From DASTCZ01 sp963704455 (GTDB taxonomy: Bacteria; Acidobacteriota; Terriglobia; Acidiferrales; UBA7541): DNA of 64,000 nucleotides. Positions 43,421 to 52,348 of the stretch are shown here, piece after piece. A program made the translations under genes and the position numbers. The first letter of the stretch is position 1; each line of letters opens with the position of its first letter. The notes beneath the pieces were generated by a model. That model searched no databases. It saw nothing but the letters and a program-made list of their open reading frames with translations, and was not told where the DNA came from. The DNA lies in contig OY969905.1 of assembly GCA_963704455.1 (NCBI GenBank), forward strand, positions 3,162,001 to 3,226,000. The letters are read 5' to 3'.

Positions 43421-45622
43421 TCATCCGACCCTCGTGATCGGCAGCCGCCTGACGCGCTTTCCCGTCGCGGCAAAAACCGCGTTCGCCACCGCCGGCATGA
43501 TCGGCGGAACGCAATGCTCGCCAAATCCGCTGGGCGGCGCGTTGCTCGGAATCGTGTGGAACTCCATTTTCGGAACGTCGTTCATTCGCATCACCGGAAA
43601 ATCAAGATAGTTGTTCTGCTCCGCGCCGCCGTTGCGGAATGTGATTTGTCCTTTTAATGTCGCGGAAAGGCCCCACGTGATTGCGCTTTCCGCCTGCCCC
43701 TCGAGCCCGAGCGGATTGAACACCAGCCCGCAATCGATCGCGCACACCACTCGATGCACGCGCACATCGCCTGCGCTGCCCACCGACACTTCTGCAACTT
43801 GCGCAATATACGATTCGCCGAAATACGTGTTGCACGCAATTCCCCGGCCCCATCTGCGCCCTTGCGCCTCGCGCGTCAATGGCGCGGCCCAATCCGATTT
43901 TTCCGCGGCAACCTCGAGTGAACGTGCCATCCGCCCGCGGTCAATCGAGTTGTCGCCAATCGTCGCGACGTCACGAGGCTCCAGCAATTCCAATCGAAAC
44001 GCCAGCGGGTCTTTTCCCGCGGCGTGCGCCAGCTCATCCAGAAAAGATTCTCGCGCAAACACGGTGGAAGGGTATTCAACCGCGCGCCACGGTCCCGTTG
44101 GGACGGGCGATGGAACAGGGACGAAATCCACTTTGAATGCAGGGAAGTTATACGGGTTATCGAAGCCTCCCCACGGATCGCCATCCTTCGCATAGCGCAT
44201 TGGATCATTATCTGGAGGCCCGAGCGTGGAAAGATCCGCGGCAGCCTGCTTGTGAATCAGCGCCAGCGCCTTTCCATTGGCGTCCAGCCCCGATTGGAGC
44301 CGGATCACTTCCGCTGGCTGAAAGCTGCCGTGCTGCGTGTCGTCGCGCCTGCTCCACAGAACTTGCACCGGCCGTCCAATCGCGCGCGAGATTTCTACCG
44401 CTTCGGGAACATAGTCGGCGATCAGCCGCCGCCCGAATCCTCCACCGAGAAGAGTAATGTTCACTTTCACCGCGTCCACGGGAAGCCCGAGCAATTTCGC
44501 CGTTTCCTGTTGCGCAACTTCCGGACACTGCGTCGGCGCCCAAATCTCGCAGCGGTCTTTCCGCACGTCTGCGGTGCAATTCATCGGCTCGATGGGAGCG
44601 TGCGCCTGGAATGGATACTCGTATGTCGCGTCCACCCGCGTTGTGGCCTGCGCCAGAATTTTCTCCGCCTCGCCAAAGTGCCGCGAGACAAATCCTTCCG
44701 TCTCGAGCGCCGCGTGTAACTCCTTGAAATAATCTTCTGAATTGAAATGCGCGTTCGCGCCCGGATCCCATGTCACCGCAAGCAGGCTCGCGCCCTGCAA
44801 CGCCGCCCAACTATTCTCCGCGGTCAACGCCACACCGGTCGAAAGTCCCGTCGTCACCGGCACAATCTCGTGTACGCCCGGCACAGCCTTCGCTTTTGCA
44901 TCGTCCCAATGAATCGCTTTCCCGCCAAGATAGGGACATCGCGCAAGCGCCGCGAATCGCATGCCGGGAACGCGCACATCCAATCCATAACGCGCGGTAC
45001 CGCGCACAATTTCCGGACCATCCACGCGCCGTGTTGGCTTGCCAATCCATCGGAAATCTTTCGGATCCTTCAGCGTCGCGTCTTGCGGAACCGGAAGTCT
45101 TGCCGCGGCGTTCGCAAGCTCGCCGTAGCTCATCCGTCTTCCACTCGCTGCATGCTCGATGAATCCTTCAGCGGCCTGGCACTCTTTCCGGTCAACACGC
45201 CAGTCGTTTGCTGCGGCAGTGATCAGCATTTCGCGCGCAGTTGCGCCCGCGCGCCGCAAAGTTCGCGCTGTCCCCACGCTGCTACCGCTGCCGCTCGTCC
45301 GCAAACGAATTTGTTTGAATTTGGGAACCGTCGTCGCCTGAATCAGTGTGAGTTTCGCGGGATCGACTTCCAATTCTTCGGCAAGAAAAAGAGGCAGTGT
45401 GGTCCGAATGCCCTGGCCCATCTCGGAGCGCGTCACCCAGAAAAGAATTTCATTGTCGGGATTGATGCGCACATAAACGTTGGGCGAAAATCCGGCCATC
45501 TCACTTGCGTCCTGCCCGAGCACGCGTGCAAGTCCGCCGCGCACACCCAGTATGAGTCCAGCCCCGGCGATTGCGCCGGACTTCACAAATTCACGCCTCG
45601 AAATTCCGCACGGACCGCTCAT
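43421..45622 (-). CDS. Molybdopterin-binding subunit of a xanthine-dehydrogenase-family oxidoreductase (isoquinoline 1-oxidoreductase-like)
   Basis: This 733-residue protein has a Tat signal (SRREFVKSGAIAGAGLILG) and the molybdenum hydroxylase large-subunit fold: LPLFLAEELEVDPAKL, TRSEMGQGIRTTL, GGGFGRR (in ITLLGGGFGRRL), and a C-terminal GFGEHCVPPIMPAVANAV block. This layout is that of the periplasmic IorB/aldehyde-oxidase type that hydroxylates an aldehyde or N-heterocycle; the substrate is unknown. It overlaps the iron-sulfur subunit gene by 4 bases and lies inside the span of a former permease gene. Confidence 0.88.
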   Translation of the reverse strand: MSGPCGISRREFVKSGAIAGAGLILGVRGGLARVLGQDASEMAGFSPNVYVRINPDNEILFWVTRSEMGQGIRTTLPLFLAEELEVDPAKLTLIQATTVPKFKQIRLRTSGSGSSVGTARTLRRAGATAREMLITAAANDWRVDRKECQAAEGFIEHAASGRRMSYGELANAAARLPVPQDATLKDPKDFRWIGKPTRRVDGPEIVRGTARYGLDVRVPGMRFAALARCPYLGGKAIHWDDAKAKAVPGVHEIVPVTTGLSTGVALTAENSWAALQGASLLAVTWDPGANAHFNSEDYFKELHAALETEGFVSRHFGEAEKILAQATTRVDATYEYPFQAHAPIEPMNCTADVRKDRCEIWAPTQCPEVAQQETAKLLGLPVDAVKVNITLLGGGFGRRLIADYVPEAVEISRAIGRPVQVLWSRRDDTQHGSFQPAEVIRLQSGLDANGKALALIHKQAAADLSTLGPPDNDPMRYAKDGDPWGGFDNPYNFPAFKVDFVPVPSPVPTGPWRAVEYPSTVFARESFLDELAHAAGKDPLAFRLELLEPRDVATIGDNSIDRGRMARSLEVAAEKSDWAAPLTREAQGRRWGRGIACNTYFGESYIAQVAEVSVGSAGDVRVHRVVCAIDCGLVFNPLGLEGQAESAITWGLSATLKGQITFRNGGAEQNNYLDFPVMRMNDVPKMEFHTIPSNAPPSGFGEHCVPPIMPAVANAVFAATGKRVRRLPITRVG

Positions 45623-46083
45623 TTCGCCATCTCTTTTGCCGCGCGATGGATTGCGCGCCGCATGCGTAGATATGTCCCGCAGCGGCAGACCGAATTTGCG
45701 AGGGCCGAGTCAATCTCTTCGTCACTCGCGTTCGGATGTTTTTTCAAAAGGGCCGCCGCGGTCATGATCATACCCGGCTGGCAATATCCGCATTGCGCGA
45801 CGTCCTCTTCGATCCAAGCTTTTTGGCAGGGGTGTTCGCCGCTCGCGGAAAGCCCTTCAATCGTTGTGAAACTTTTTCCGTTCGCATCCGCGATGGACAG
45901 CTGGCAAGCGCGCACGGCTTCTCCGCCTTCGTGAATTGTGCAAGCTCCACACACCCCCACACCGCACCCGAATTTCGTGCCGGTCATTTGCAAAAGATCG
46001 CGCAACACCCACAACAGCGGCATATCAGGCTCAGCGTGCACCCGCTGTGCCTTGCCATTTACCGTGACAGAAAATTCAGTCAT
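45619..46083 (-). CDS. (2Fe-2S)-binding subunit of the molybdenum oxidoreductase
   Basis: About 154 residues with two 2Fe-2S clusters: the plant-type cluster C40, C45, C48 and C60 (FGCGVGVCGACTIH...AC) and the second cluster C98, C101, C133 and C135 (CGYC...CRCG). It passes electrons from the molybdenum subunit, whose gene it overlaps, and probably rides out of the cell with its Tat signal. The family N-terminus is MTEFSVTVNG, giving the ATG at 46083, but that codon has no good ribosome site; the frame continues without a stop to an ATG at 46251 that does (GAGGAG), so a chimeric 210-residue product is possible. Confidence 0.9.
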   Translation of the reverse strand: MTEFSVTVNGKAQRVHAEPDMPLLWVLRDLLQMTGTKFGCGVGVCGACTIHEGGEAVRACQLSIADANGKSFTTIEGLSASGEHPCQKAWIEEDVAQCGYCQPGMIMTAAALLKKHPNASDEEIDSALANSVCRCGTYLRMRRAIHRAAKEMAK

Positions 46084-46251
46084 GCTACTGTTGCGTTCGA
46101 AATCGGGGCCCGACTCCAATGACCCTTCGACTGAGATAGAAGTTTCAATAAATTGTTTGTCCAGACGCATCCCTTTTTCCAAGTCGCGTTCGAGTCGCGC
46201 GCGTCGGAATAAATTCGTGTTTCGCCGCCAGATCTCGCCGGGCCGGTTCAT
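46084..46251 (-). pseudogene. N-terminal remnant of an ADOP-type permease, in frame with the iron-sulfur gene
   Basis: From the ATG at 46251 the frame reads MNRPGEIWRRNTNLFRRARLE, DLEKGMRLDKQ, the N-terminal signature of the neighbouring permeases, then diverges and runs without a stop into the iron-sulfur subunit. Its ribosome site GAGGAG is the same as that of the intact permease gene at 48941. Together with 43242-43410 it brackets the oxidoreductase operon. Confidence 0.75.
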
Positions 46252-46280
46252 TTGCTCCTCAACTCCTCACGCCGTCTGGA

Positions 46281-48941
46281 TCACTCGTGCCGGAGTGCGA
46301 TTACCGGATCCACTCGCGTCGCGCGCCACGCCGGTAAAAAGCACGCCACAAGCGCAACGGCAACCATCATCATCGCCACGTACGCAAACGTCATCGGGTC
46401 CGCGGGCGCCATTCCATTCATTAAGCTCATTACTATTCGCGTGACGCCGAAGGATGCCAGCAGCCCCGCCGCTACACCCGCCAGCGCCAATCCGATTCCT
46501 TGCCCCATCACCGTTGTCAGCACGTCAAACCTCTGGGCGCCCAGCGCCAATCTCAATCCAATCTCATGCGTTCGCTGTGACACCGCAAATGACATCACGC
46601 CGTGGATCCCGACCGCCGCCAGCGTCAACCCCGTCAATGCGAATAATTCCACGAGCGTCGTAACTGTCCGGTTTGAAGCCAGGGAATCCGAATAATAGCG
46701 ATCCATGTAGGACATCTCGTCGGTCGCCACTCCCCCATCCGCCAGGTACACCGCGTTTTTCACGTCCGTCGCGAAATTTGCAGTCTCCTGCGGACCGCGT
46801 ACCATCAAACGGAAGCTTGCGGCCGCGCGTGATCCTGCTTCCTGCTCAAACGGCAAATACCAGGTCTCGAGGGGGTAATCCGGCTCATGTTCTCCACCTA
46901 TGTCTGTCACCACTCCAACCACTGTTCGCCACGGATGCCCCGCGCTCGCGGGCCCCTGCTTCACTCTCTTCCCAATCGGGCTTTGCCCCGGCCAAAATCT
47001 CCGCGCCATTGAATCACTTACAATCACCACCGGCGGTGACTGCGAAGTGTCCTGACTCGTGAATTCCCGGCCGGCCAAGAGCGGCATTCCCATCAATCCA
47101 ATCACACCGGGCCCAGCCAGTTGGTGATTCACGATGAATGGAGTCTCCGCGGTGGCCACCGTGGAATTCTCTACTATCGCCTGCGCGCTCCAGTCTGTTC
47201 CACCCAATGGATTCACTAAAAGCACGCTTGCGCCGGAAACTCCGGGCACGCCCTTTACACGCTCAATAATTCGCCGCGCCAGTTCGCTGCGCTTGGGCCC
47301 TTCGGTATACCGTGTGTCTGAAGGAGTAATCTCCATCGTCAGAAGTCCCGAGGCGCGCAGTCCCAAGTCACGATGCTCAAGTCGCAGAAGATTTTCCAAA
47401 AGCAAGGCCGAGCCAGCCAGCAGCACCGCCGCGAACGCCACTTCTGAAATCACCAGTGATCCCAGCAAGCGCTTGTTCCGCAGTCCTCCCATCCCCGAGC
47501 GCCCACCCTCTCGAAGAGAGTCTTGCAAATTCCGCGTCCGGCTCCGAAGTGCCGGCGAAAGTCCTGCCAGGATCCCTGTGAGCAGCGCAATCCCAATCGA
47601 AAAGCCCATGACGCGATAATCCAGCGCCACGCTGCGGATTCCAAGTTGCTCGGTGATGTTTGTTGGAATCAGAAGCAGCAGATATTTCCCGAACAATTGG
47701 CTCAACAACAGTCCGCAAGCTGTTCCCAGTCCGGATAGAATCAAGCTCTCCGTCAATAATTGCCGCACTTGTCTCGAGCCGCTCGCCCCCAGCGCGCTTC
47801 GTATCGCAAATTCCCTCTGTCTTACAACCGACCGTGCCAGGAGCAGGTTCGCTATATTCGCGCACGCTACCGCCAGCAGGAATCCCACCACTGCGGCAAG
47901 GACAAGAGACATCCGCTGTTGATCTTCAAACAGGTTTTGTCTCAGCGTTCTTACCTCCAGGCCGTATCCTGCATGCAGGTCCGGATACGTCTGGCGAATA
48001 CGCTGCGCAACTGTCACCATTTCGTCTCGCACCTGTCCCACTGTCGCTGTGTCCCTCATCCGCCCGAATACAGCGAACTCGTGCAGGACGTCGGCGGAAT
48101 CCAGGCGTTCGGGGATCCACACGTCTGCCAAATAGGGGAAGCGGAAACCCGGCGGCATCGTGCCGACAACCGTATATGTCCGGTCATTCAGCGTAATCTC
48201 GCGACCTAAAATTCCGGGCGTTCCACCAAAGTATGTCTGCCACAGCCCATAGCTGATGATCGCAACACCGCTATCGCGTCCCATGCGCTCTTCGTCGTTG
48301 CTGAACATCCGTCCTGTGGAGGGCTGCACTCCCAATACCTGCATCCAGCCAGCGGACCCGCCAACCACATGGACACGCTCCGTGTTCTGCGTGCCCATCA
48401 GATTCATGTCTTGCACATCCAGAGCGGCGACTCCAGAGAAGAGGTGGCTGTCACGCTCAATCTCGAGTGCTGTCCGCGCTGAATTGTTATATGCAACGCG
48501 CCGTCCGTCTGGCGCCAACGTGGAATCCCGCAATCGAATCAGTCGATCCGCATTGCGAAAAGGCAGCGGCCCCAGGTAAATCGTGTTAAACAAACTGAAA
48601 ACCGCTGTCGTCGCGCCAATTCCAAGCCCCAGCGTCAAAATTGCCACCGCCGCGAATCGGCGGTTCTTCCCAAGCGTGCGCAAGCCATATCGCGCGTCCT
48701 GAAGAAGATCCTCGAGCCAATTCCATCCCCACATCTCCCGGCTCTCCTCCCGCAACATCAATTCATTTCCGAATCGCTGCTGCGATGCGTATCGCGCCTC
48801 ATCCCGATTTGCCCCGGCCTCGCGTTGCTCGCGCTCGCGCAACTCCTTGTGCAACCGCATCTCTTCGTCTAGCTCACGGTCAAACCGCGTGCGCCGAAAC
48901 AGATTCGCGATTCGCCGCCACAATTCGCCGGGCCAGTTCAT
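46281..48941 (-). CDS. ADOP-type MacB/FtsX-like permease
   Basis: This 886-residue protein has the same layout as the 40569-43235 permease: N-terminal LWRRIANLFRRTRFDRELDEEMRLHKEL, first helix FAAVAILTLGLGIGATTAVFSLFNTIYL, two MacB-like periplasmic regions, and C-terminal FtsX helices ending ATRVDPVIALRHE. The start has GAGGAG upstream and lies 15 bases after the stop of the padR gene, so it is probably under its control. No dedicated ATPase is adjacent. Confidence 0.88.
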   Translation of the reverse strand: MNWPGELWRRIANLFRRTRFDRELDEEMRLHKELREREQREAGANRDEARYASQQRFGNELMLREESREMWGWNWLEDLLQDARYGLRTLGKNRRFAAVAILTLGLGIGATTAVFSLFNTIYLGPLPFRNADRLIRLRDSTLAPDGRRVAYNNSARTALEIERDSHLFSGVAALDVQDMNLMGTQNTERVHVVGGSAGWMQVLGVQPSTGRMFSNDEERMGRDSGVAIISYGLWQTYFGGTPGILGREITLNDRTYTVVGTMPPGFRFPYLADVWIPERLDSADVLHEFAVFGRMRDTATVGQVRDEMVTVAQRIRQTYPDLHAGYGLEVRTLRQNLFEDQQRMSLVLAAVVGFLLAVACANIANLLLARSVVRQREFAIRSALGASGSRQVRQLLTESLILSGLGTACGLLLSQLFGKYLLLLIPTNITEQLGIRSVALDYRVMGFSIGIALLTGILAGLSPALRSRTRNLQDSLREGGRSGMGGLRNKRLLGSLVISEVAFAAVLLAGSALLLENLLRLEHRDLGLRASGLLTMEITPSDTRYTEGPKRSELARRIIERVKGVPGVSGASVLLVNPLGGTDWSAQAIVENSTVATAETPFIVNHQLAGPGVIGLMGMPLLAGREFTSQDTSQSPPVVIVSDSMARRFWPGQSPIGKRVKQGPASAGHPWRTVVGVVTDIGGEHEPDYPLETWYLPFEQEAGSRAAASFRLMVRGPQETANFATDVKNAVYLADGGVATDEMSYMDRYYSDSLASNRTVTTLVELFALTGLTLAAVGIHGVMSFAVSQRTHEIGLRLALGAQRFDVLTTVMGQGIGLALAGVAAGLLASFGVTRIVMSLMNGMAPADPMTFAYVAMMMVAVALVACFLPAWRATRVDPVIALRHE

Positions 48942-48956
48942 TCGCTCCTCAATCCC

Positions 48957-49286
48957 TCACGCCGTCTGTATCACTCGCGCGACGGCTCCCATCACGCGCT
49001 CGAAATCGGAGACTTCCACTTCCAATTGTTTTTTCCCGAGCGGCGTCAAATGGTAGTAGCGCGCGCGCCGTTTCTCCGCCGTCGCGCCCCATTCCGCCGC
49101 CACCCAACCCTTAATCAGCATCCTTTGCAGCGCCGGATACAGCGACCCTTCTTCCACGCGCAGCACGTCCGCGGAAACTTGCTCTATGAACTTTGCGATT
49201 TCAAATCCGTGCATCTTGCCGTTGCGTGCCAACGACCGCAGGATCAGCAGGTGCAGCGTCCCGGGGGGAATCTCGTCTCTATTCAA
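48957..49286 (-). CDS. PadR-family transcriptional regulator
   Basis: About 109 residues. The winged helix is typical: GTLHLLILRSLARNGKMHGFEIAKFIE, EEGSLYPALQRMLIKGWV, and ARYYHLTPLGKKQLEVEV. The frame is open far upstream across mqnA, but the TTG at 49286 has GGAGG six bases before it and matches the family N-terminus (LNRDEIPPGTLHLL). It heads the permease cluster and probably represses it and itself through the palindrome at 49300-49314. Confidence 0.88.
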   Translation of the reverse strand: MNRDEIPPGTLHLLILRSLARNGKMHGFEIAKFIEQVSADVLRVEEGSLYPALQRMLIKGWVAAEWGATAEKRRARYYHLTPLGKKQLEVEVSDFERVMGAVARVIQTA

Positions 49287-49299
49287 GGCGGCCTCCTTA

Positions 49300-49314
49300 C
49301 ATAGGTAGACTATG
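49300..49314. promoter_or_regulatory. Candidate PadR operator
   Basis: CATAGGTAGACTATG is a perfect inverted repeat (CATAG / CTATG around a 5-base centre) located 13 bases upstream of the PadR start codon, where it would overlap the promoter or the leader. Confidence 0.6.
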
Positions 49315-49496
49315 CCAGACCCTAAAATGTTACGCACTATCTGCAGGATTCTTCGCCCTTGTGGCCGCCCCTGTTCCCATCGGACCTTTCCAATCCGCCT
49401 ATCTCTTTGAATTGATTGAACTTTCCGCCATTCCCGCCCGCCGGAATGTCTCATTTCGGAATGTGCTATATTTAGGTTTCCTCTCCGCAAGGAACC

Positions 49497-50414
49497 ATGG
49501 TCAAACTTCGCGTATCCATCGTCGAGTATCTGAACACCGCTCCCCTTGTTTGGGGTCTGACCGACGGCCCTTTCGTGGGCAAATACGATCTTTCCTTCAC
49601 GCTGCCTTCGCTCTGCGCTGAAGCTCTCCGCGCGGGCCAGGCGGACATCGCCATCATTCCGGCCATCGAATACCAGCGAATGGAAGGACTTGTCGTTCTG
49701 CCGGATATGGCCGTCGCGGCGCGCGGCGAAGTCCGCAGCATTCTCGTCATTGCGCGCAAGCCGATTGAGCTCGCGCGCCGCCTCGCGCTGGACACCAGCT
49801 CCCGCAGCTCCGTTGCGCTTGTGAAATTGCTGTGCCGCAATTATTGGGGCATCTCGCCGGAGTTCGTTCCCGCCGCGCCCGATCCCGCCGCGATGCTCGC
49901 GCAGGCTGACGCTGCGCTCGTCATTGGCGACCCCGCGTTGCGCATCTCCATCAAGCTCGACCAGCTTGCGCAAAAACAGCCGACCGGCGAATTTTGCTGC
50001 GGCGGCGACCCGAGCGATCAGGCCGTGCCCGGTGTGGATACGCTTTTCGTATATGACGTCGCGCACCAGTGGCGCGAAATGACCGCGCGCCCCTGCGTGC
50101 TCGCCATCTGGGCCGCGCGCCGCGAAGCCGTCACGCCGGAAGTGGTCGCGGATTTCCTTGCGTCGAAGGAGTATGGCCTCGCGCGCATCACCGAAATCGC
50201 CGAAGGCGCCGCGCTGAAGCTGGACTTGCCCGCGCGCCCGCTCGAAAGCTATCTCCGCGACAACATCGACTTCTCGCTGGACGCCGAAAATCTCGCGGGC
50301 CTCGAACTTTATTTCAAGCTTTGCGCGGAAGCCGGGATCATTCCACAGGCGCACCCCGTGGAATTTGCGGCATCGGATGCTTCGATGAAGGCCGCCGCAC
50401 AGCGCCGCGCCTGA
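49497..50414 (+). CDS. mqnA: Chorismate dehydratase MqnA
   Basis: This 305-residue periplasmic-binding-protein-like enzyme catalyses the first step of the futalosine menaquinone pathway, conversion of chorismate to 3-[(1-carboxyvinyl)oxy]benzoate. Markers: VSIVEYLNTAPLVWGL at the N-terminus, LPSLCAEALRAGQADIAIIPAIEYQR, SRSSVALVKLLCRNYWG and ADAALVIGDPALRI. It is the first gene of a tight cluster with a MOSC gene (16-base gap) and mqnC. Confidence 0.92.
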   Translation: MVKLRVSIVEYLNTAPLVWGLTDGPFVGKYDLSFTLPSLCAEALRAGQADIAIIPAIEYQRMEGLVVLPDMAVAARGEVRSILVIARKPIELARRLALDTSSRSSVALVKLLCRNYWGISPEFVPAAPDPAAMLAQADAALVIGDPALRISIKLDQLAQKQPTGEFCCGGDPSDQAVPGVDTLFVYDVAHQWREMTARPCVLAIWAARREAVTPEVVADFLASKEYGLARITEIAEGAALKLDLPARPLESYLRDNIDFSLDAENLAGLELYFKLCAEAGIIPQAHPVEFAASDASMKAAAQRRA

Positions 50415-50430
50415 GCATCCAGTTCTTGCG

Positions 50431-51177
50431 ATGAATGGAAATCTCCAACCCGCCGGCACGCTCACCCGCCTCCGCCGCTATCCGGTGAAGGGAATGTCCG
50501 GCGAAGATCTCGCTGAAGCGTTCGTAACATTCGCTGGCCTCGTGGGCGACCGCGTGTACGCATTCCTCGACCCGCAGGGCCCCGCCGATTTTCCATGGAT
50601 GACCTCGCGCCAGTGGGCCGAGATGCTTCTCTTGAAGCCGCGCTTCGTTTCCGCGCCGTCCACAGAGGAACAACTACCCGGCTCTGCGGATTATCGTGTA
50701 GAGGTCACCACCCCCGCGGGCGATAAGTTCGATATCGCCGCGCCCGAATTGCGCGCGCACCTCGAACAAAAGCTCGGCCGCTCAATTCAATTGCGCTTTT
50801 CCGAACGGAGTATGACGGACGCGCGCCCAGTTTCCGTGTTCAGCCCTCAGAGCATCGAAGCGCTTTCGCAGGAAACCGGCCGCACGCTGGATCTGCGCCG
50901 GTTCCGCTCAAATTTTATTGTGGATTGGGCAAACGGCGGCGCTTGGCATGAAGAATCACTGATTGGCCGCCAGATCCGTGTAGGCGAAATAGCAACCTTC
51001 ATGCTCGCGAAGAAGAATATGCGCTGCAAAGTGATCACGCTTGACCCGGACACGGCCGAAGCCGCGCCTGGAGTTTTCGAAGTTGTCGCGAAAAAGCACG
51101 CAAGCTGCGTCGGCGTTTACGGCGTGGTCCTGCGCGAAGGGATCGTTCGACGCGGCGACTCCGTTTTTGTAGACTAG
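50431..51177 (+). CDS. MOSC-domain protein
   Basis: About 248 residues. An N-terminal MOSC beta-barrel domain (LTRLRRYPVKGMSGEDL, GDRVYAFLD) and the C-terminal MOSC core (LRRFRSNFIVDWANG..., RVGEIATFMLAKKNMRC, VAKKHASCVGVYGVVLREGIVRRGDSVFV). MOSC proteins transfer sulfur to molybdenum cofactor or bind pyridoxal-type substrates; the sulfur-acceptor Cys is present (SCVGVYG). Its position between mqnA and mqnC is unusual and suggests transcriptional, not necessarily functional, coupling. Confidence 0.85.
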   Translation: MNGNLQPAGTLTRLRRYPVKGMSGEDLAEAFVTFAGLVGDRVYAFLDPQGPADFPWMTSRQWAEMLLLKPRFVSAPSTEEQLPGSADYRVEVTTPAGDKFDIAAPELRAHLEQKLGRSIQLRFSERSMTDARPVSVFSPQSIEALSQETGRTLDLRRFRSNFIVDWANGGAWHEESLIGRQIRVGEIATFMLAKKNMRCKVITLDPDTAEAAPGVFEVVAKKHASCVGVYGVVLREGIVRRGDSVFVD

Positions 51178-52230
51178 GTGGCTCGCAAGGCTGCTATGGG
51201 AATCACAAACCAGGAAGCTCTCGACCTCTTCGCCTCCGACGACCTCATCGGAGTCGGCATGGCGGCGACTGCCGTCCGCAACAAGAAAAATAATCCGCGC
51301 GTCGCCACCTATCAAATTGACCGCAACATCAATTACACAAATTTCTGCACCGAATATTGTTCCTTCTGCGCCTTCTACCGCCCGATGGGCGCGAAGGACG
51401 GCTACATTCTGCCGCTCGAAACTATCTACGAAAAAATTGACGAGATGCTGGAACTCGGCGGCACCGGTGTGCTGCTGCAGGGCGGGCTCCATCCGGATCT
51501 GCGAATCGAGTATTACGAAATGCTGCTCCGCTCGCTCAAGCAGCGCTACCCGCGCGTGCATCTCCACTGTTTTTCCGCGCCCGAAGTTCTCTGCATCGCG
51601 GAAGTTTCCGGCATCTCCGTGCGCGACACCATCGCGCGCCTGCGCGACGCCGGCCTTGACTCCATCCCCGGCGGCGGCGCGGAAATCCTCGACGACGAAA
51701 TCCGCGCGCGCATCTCGCGCCTGAAATGCACCAGCAATGAGTGGGAGGAAATGCACCGCACCGCACATTCGCTCGGCCTGCGCACTACCGCGACGATGAT
51801 GTTCGGTTGCGGCGAGGAGTTCCGCCACCGCGTCAATCATTTTGAGCGCGTCCGCCGCATCCAGGAAGACACCGGCGGCTTCACTTCATTCATCCCCTGG
51901 ATTTTCGCGCCGGAAAATACTCCGCTCGGAAAAAAAGTTCCTGAAGCCACCGCCGTGGACTACCTGAAAACGCTCGCCATCAGCCGCCTCTACCTTGACA
52001 ACATTGATCACGTGCAATCGAGCTGGCTCACGCCGGGAATAAAAGTTTGCCAGGTCGGCCTGCAATTCGGCGCCGACGACGTCGGCAGCATCCTCATCGA
52101 GGAAAACGTCGTCTACGCCGCGGGCGTCCGCAACCGCACCAACGAAGACGAGCTGCGCCGCATCATCTCCGATGCGGGCTACATTCCAGCCCAGCGCGAC
52201 ACCCTCTACCGTTCTTACTTCTTGAAATAA
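51178..52230 (+). CDS. mqnC: Cyclic dehypoxanthinyl futalosine synthase MqnC
   Basis: This 350-residue radical-SAM enzyme closes the ring of dehypoxanthine futalosine in the menaquinone pathway. The 4Fe-4S motif is CTEYCSFC in the N-terminal third (residues about 57-64), followed by GGTGVLLQGGLHPDLRIEYYE and LTPGIKVCQVGLQFGADDVGSILIEENVV. The GTG start directly follows the stop of the MOSC gene, so the two are translationally coupled. Confidence 0.93.
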   Translation: MARKAAMGITNQEALDLFASDDLIGVGMAATAVRNKKNNPRVATYQIDRNINYTNFCTEYCSFCAFYRPMGAKDGYILPLETIYEKIDEMLELGGTGVLLQGGLHPDLRIEYYEMLLRSLKQRYPRVHLHCFSAPEVLCIAEVSGISVRDTIARLRDAGLDSIPGGGAEILDDEIRARISRLKCTSNEWEEMHRTAHSLGLRTTATMMFGCGEEFRHRVNHFERVRRIQEDTGGFTSFIPWIFAPENTPLGKKVPEATAVDYLKTLAISRLYLDNIDHVQSSWLTPGIKVCQVGLQFGADDVGSILIEENVVYAAGVRNRTNEDELRRIISDAGYIPAQRDTLYRSYFLK

Positions 52231-52348
52231 CTTCGCTTCGCCGCACTGTCCTTAAGTACAGTATTCGTTATCTGACACTTAATTTTGTGAATTCTGTACC
52301 CGCTCGTTTCCCCTTCCTACAATTGTATTGCCCTTTATTGGAGAACCC

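Noticed and set aside
48957..50465. A 502-residue reading frame on the minus strand
   Set aside because: Only its last 109 codons (PadR) match a family; the rest is antisense to mqnA, which has clear motifs. The TTG at 49286 with GGAGG explains the real start.
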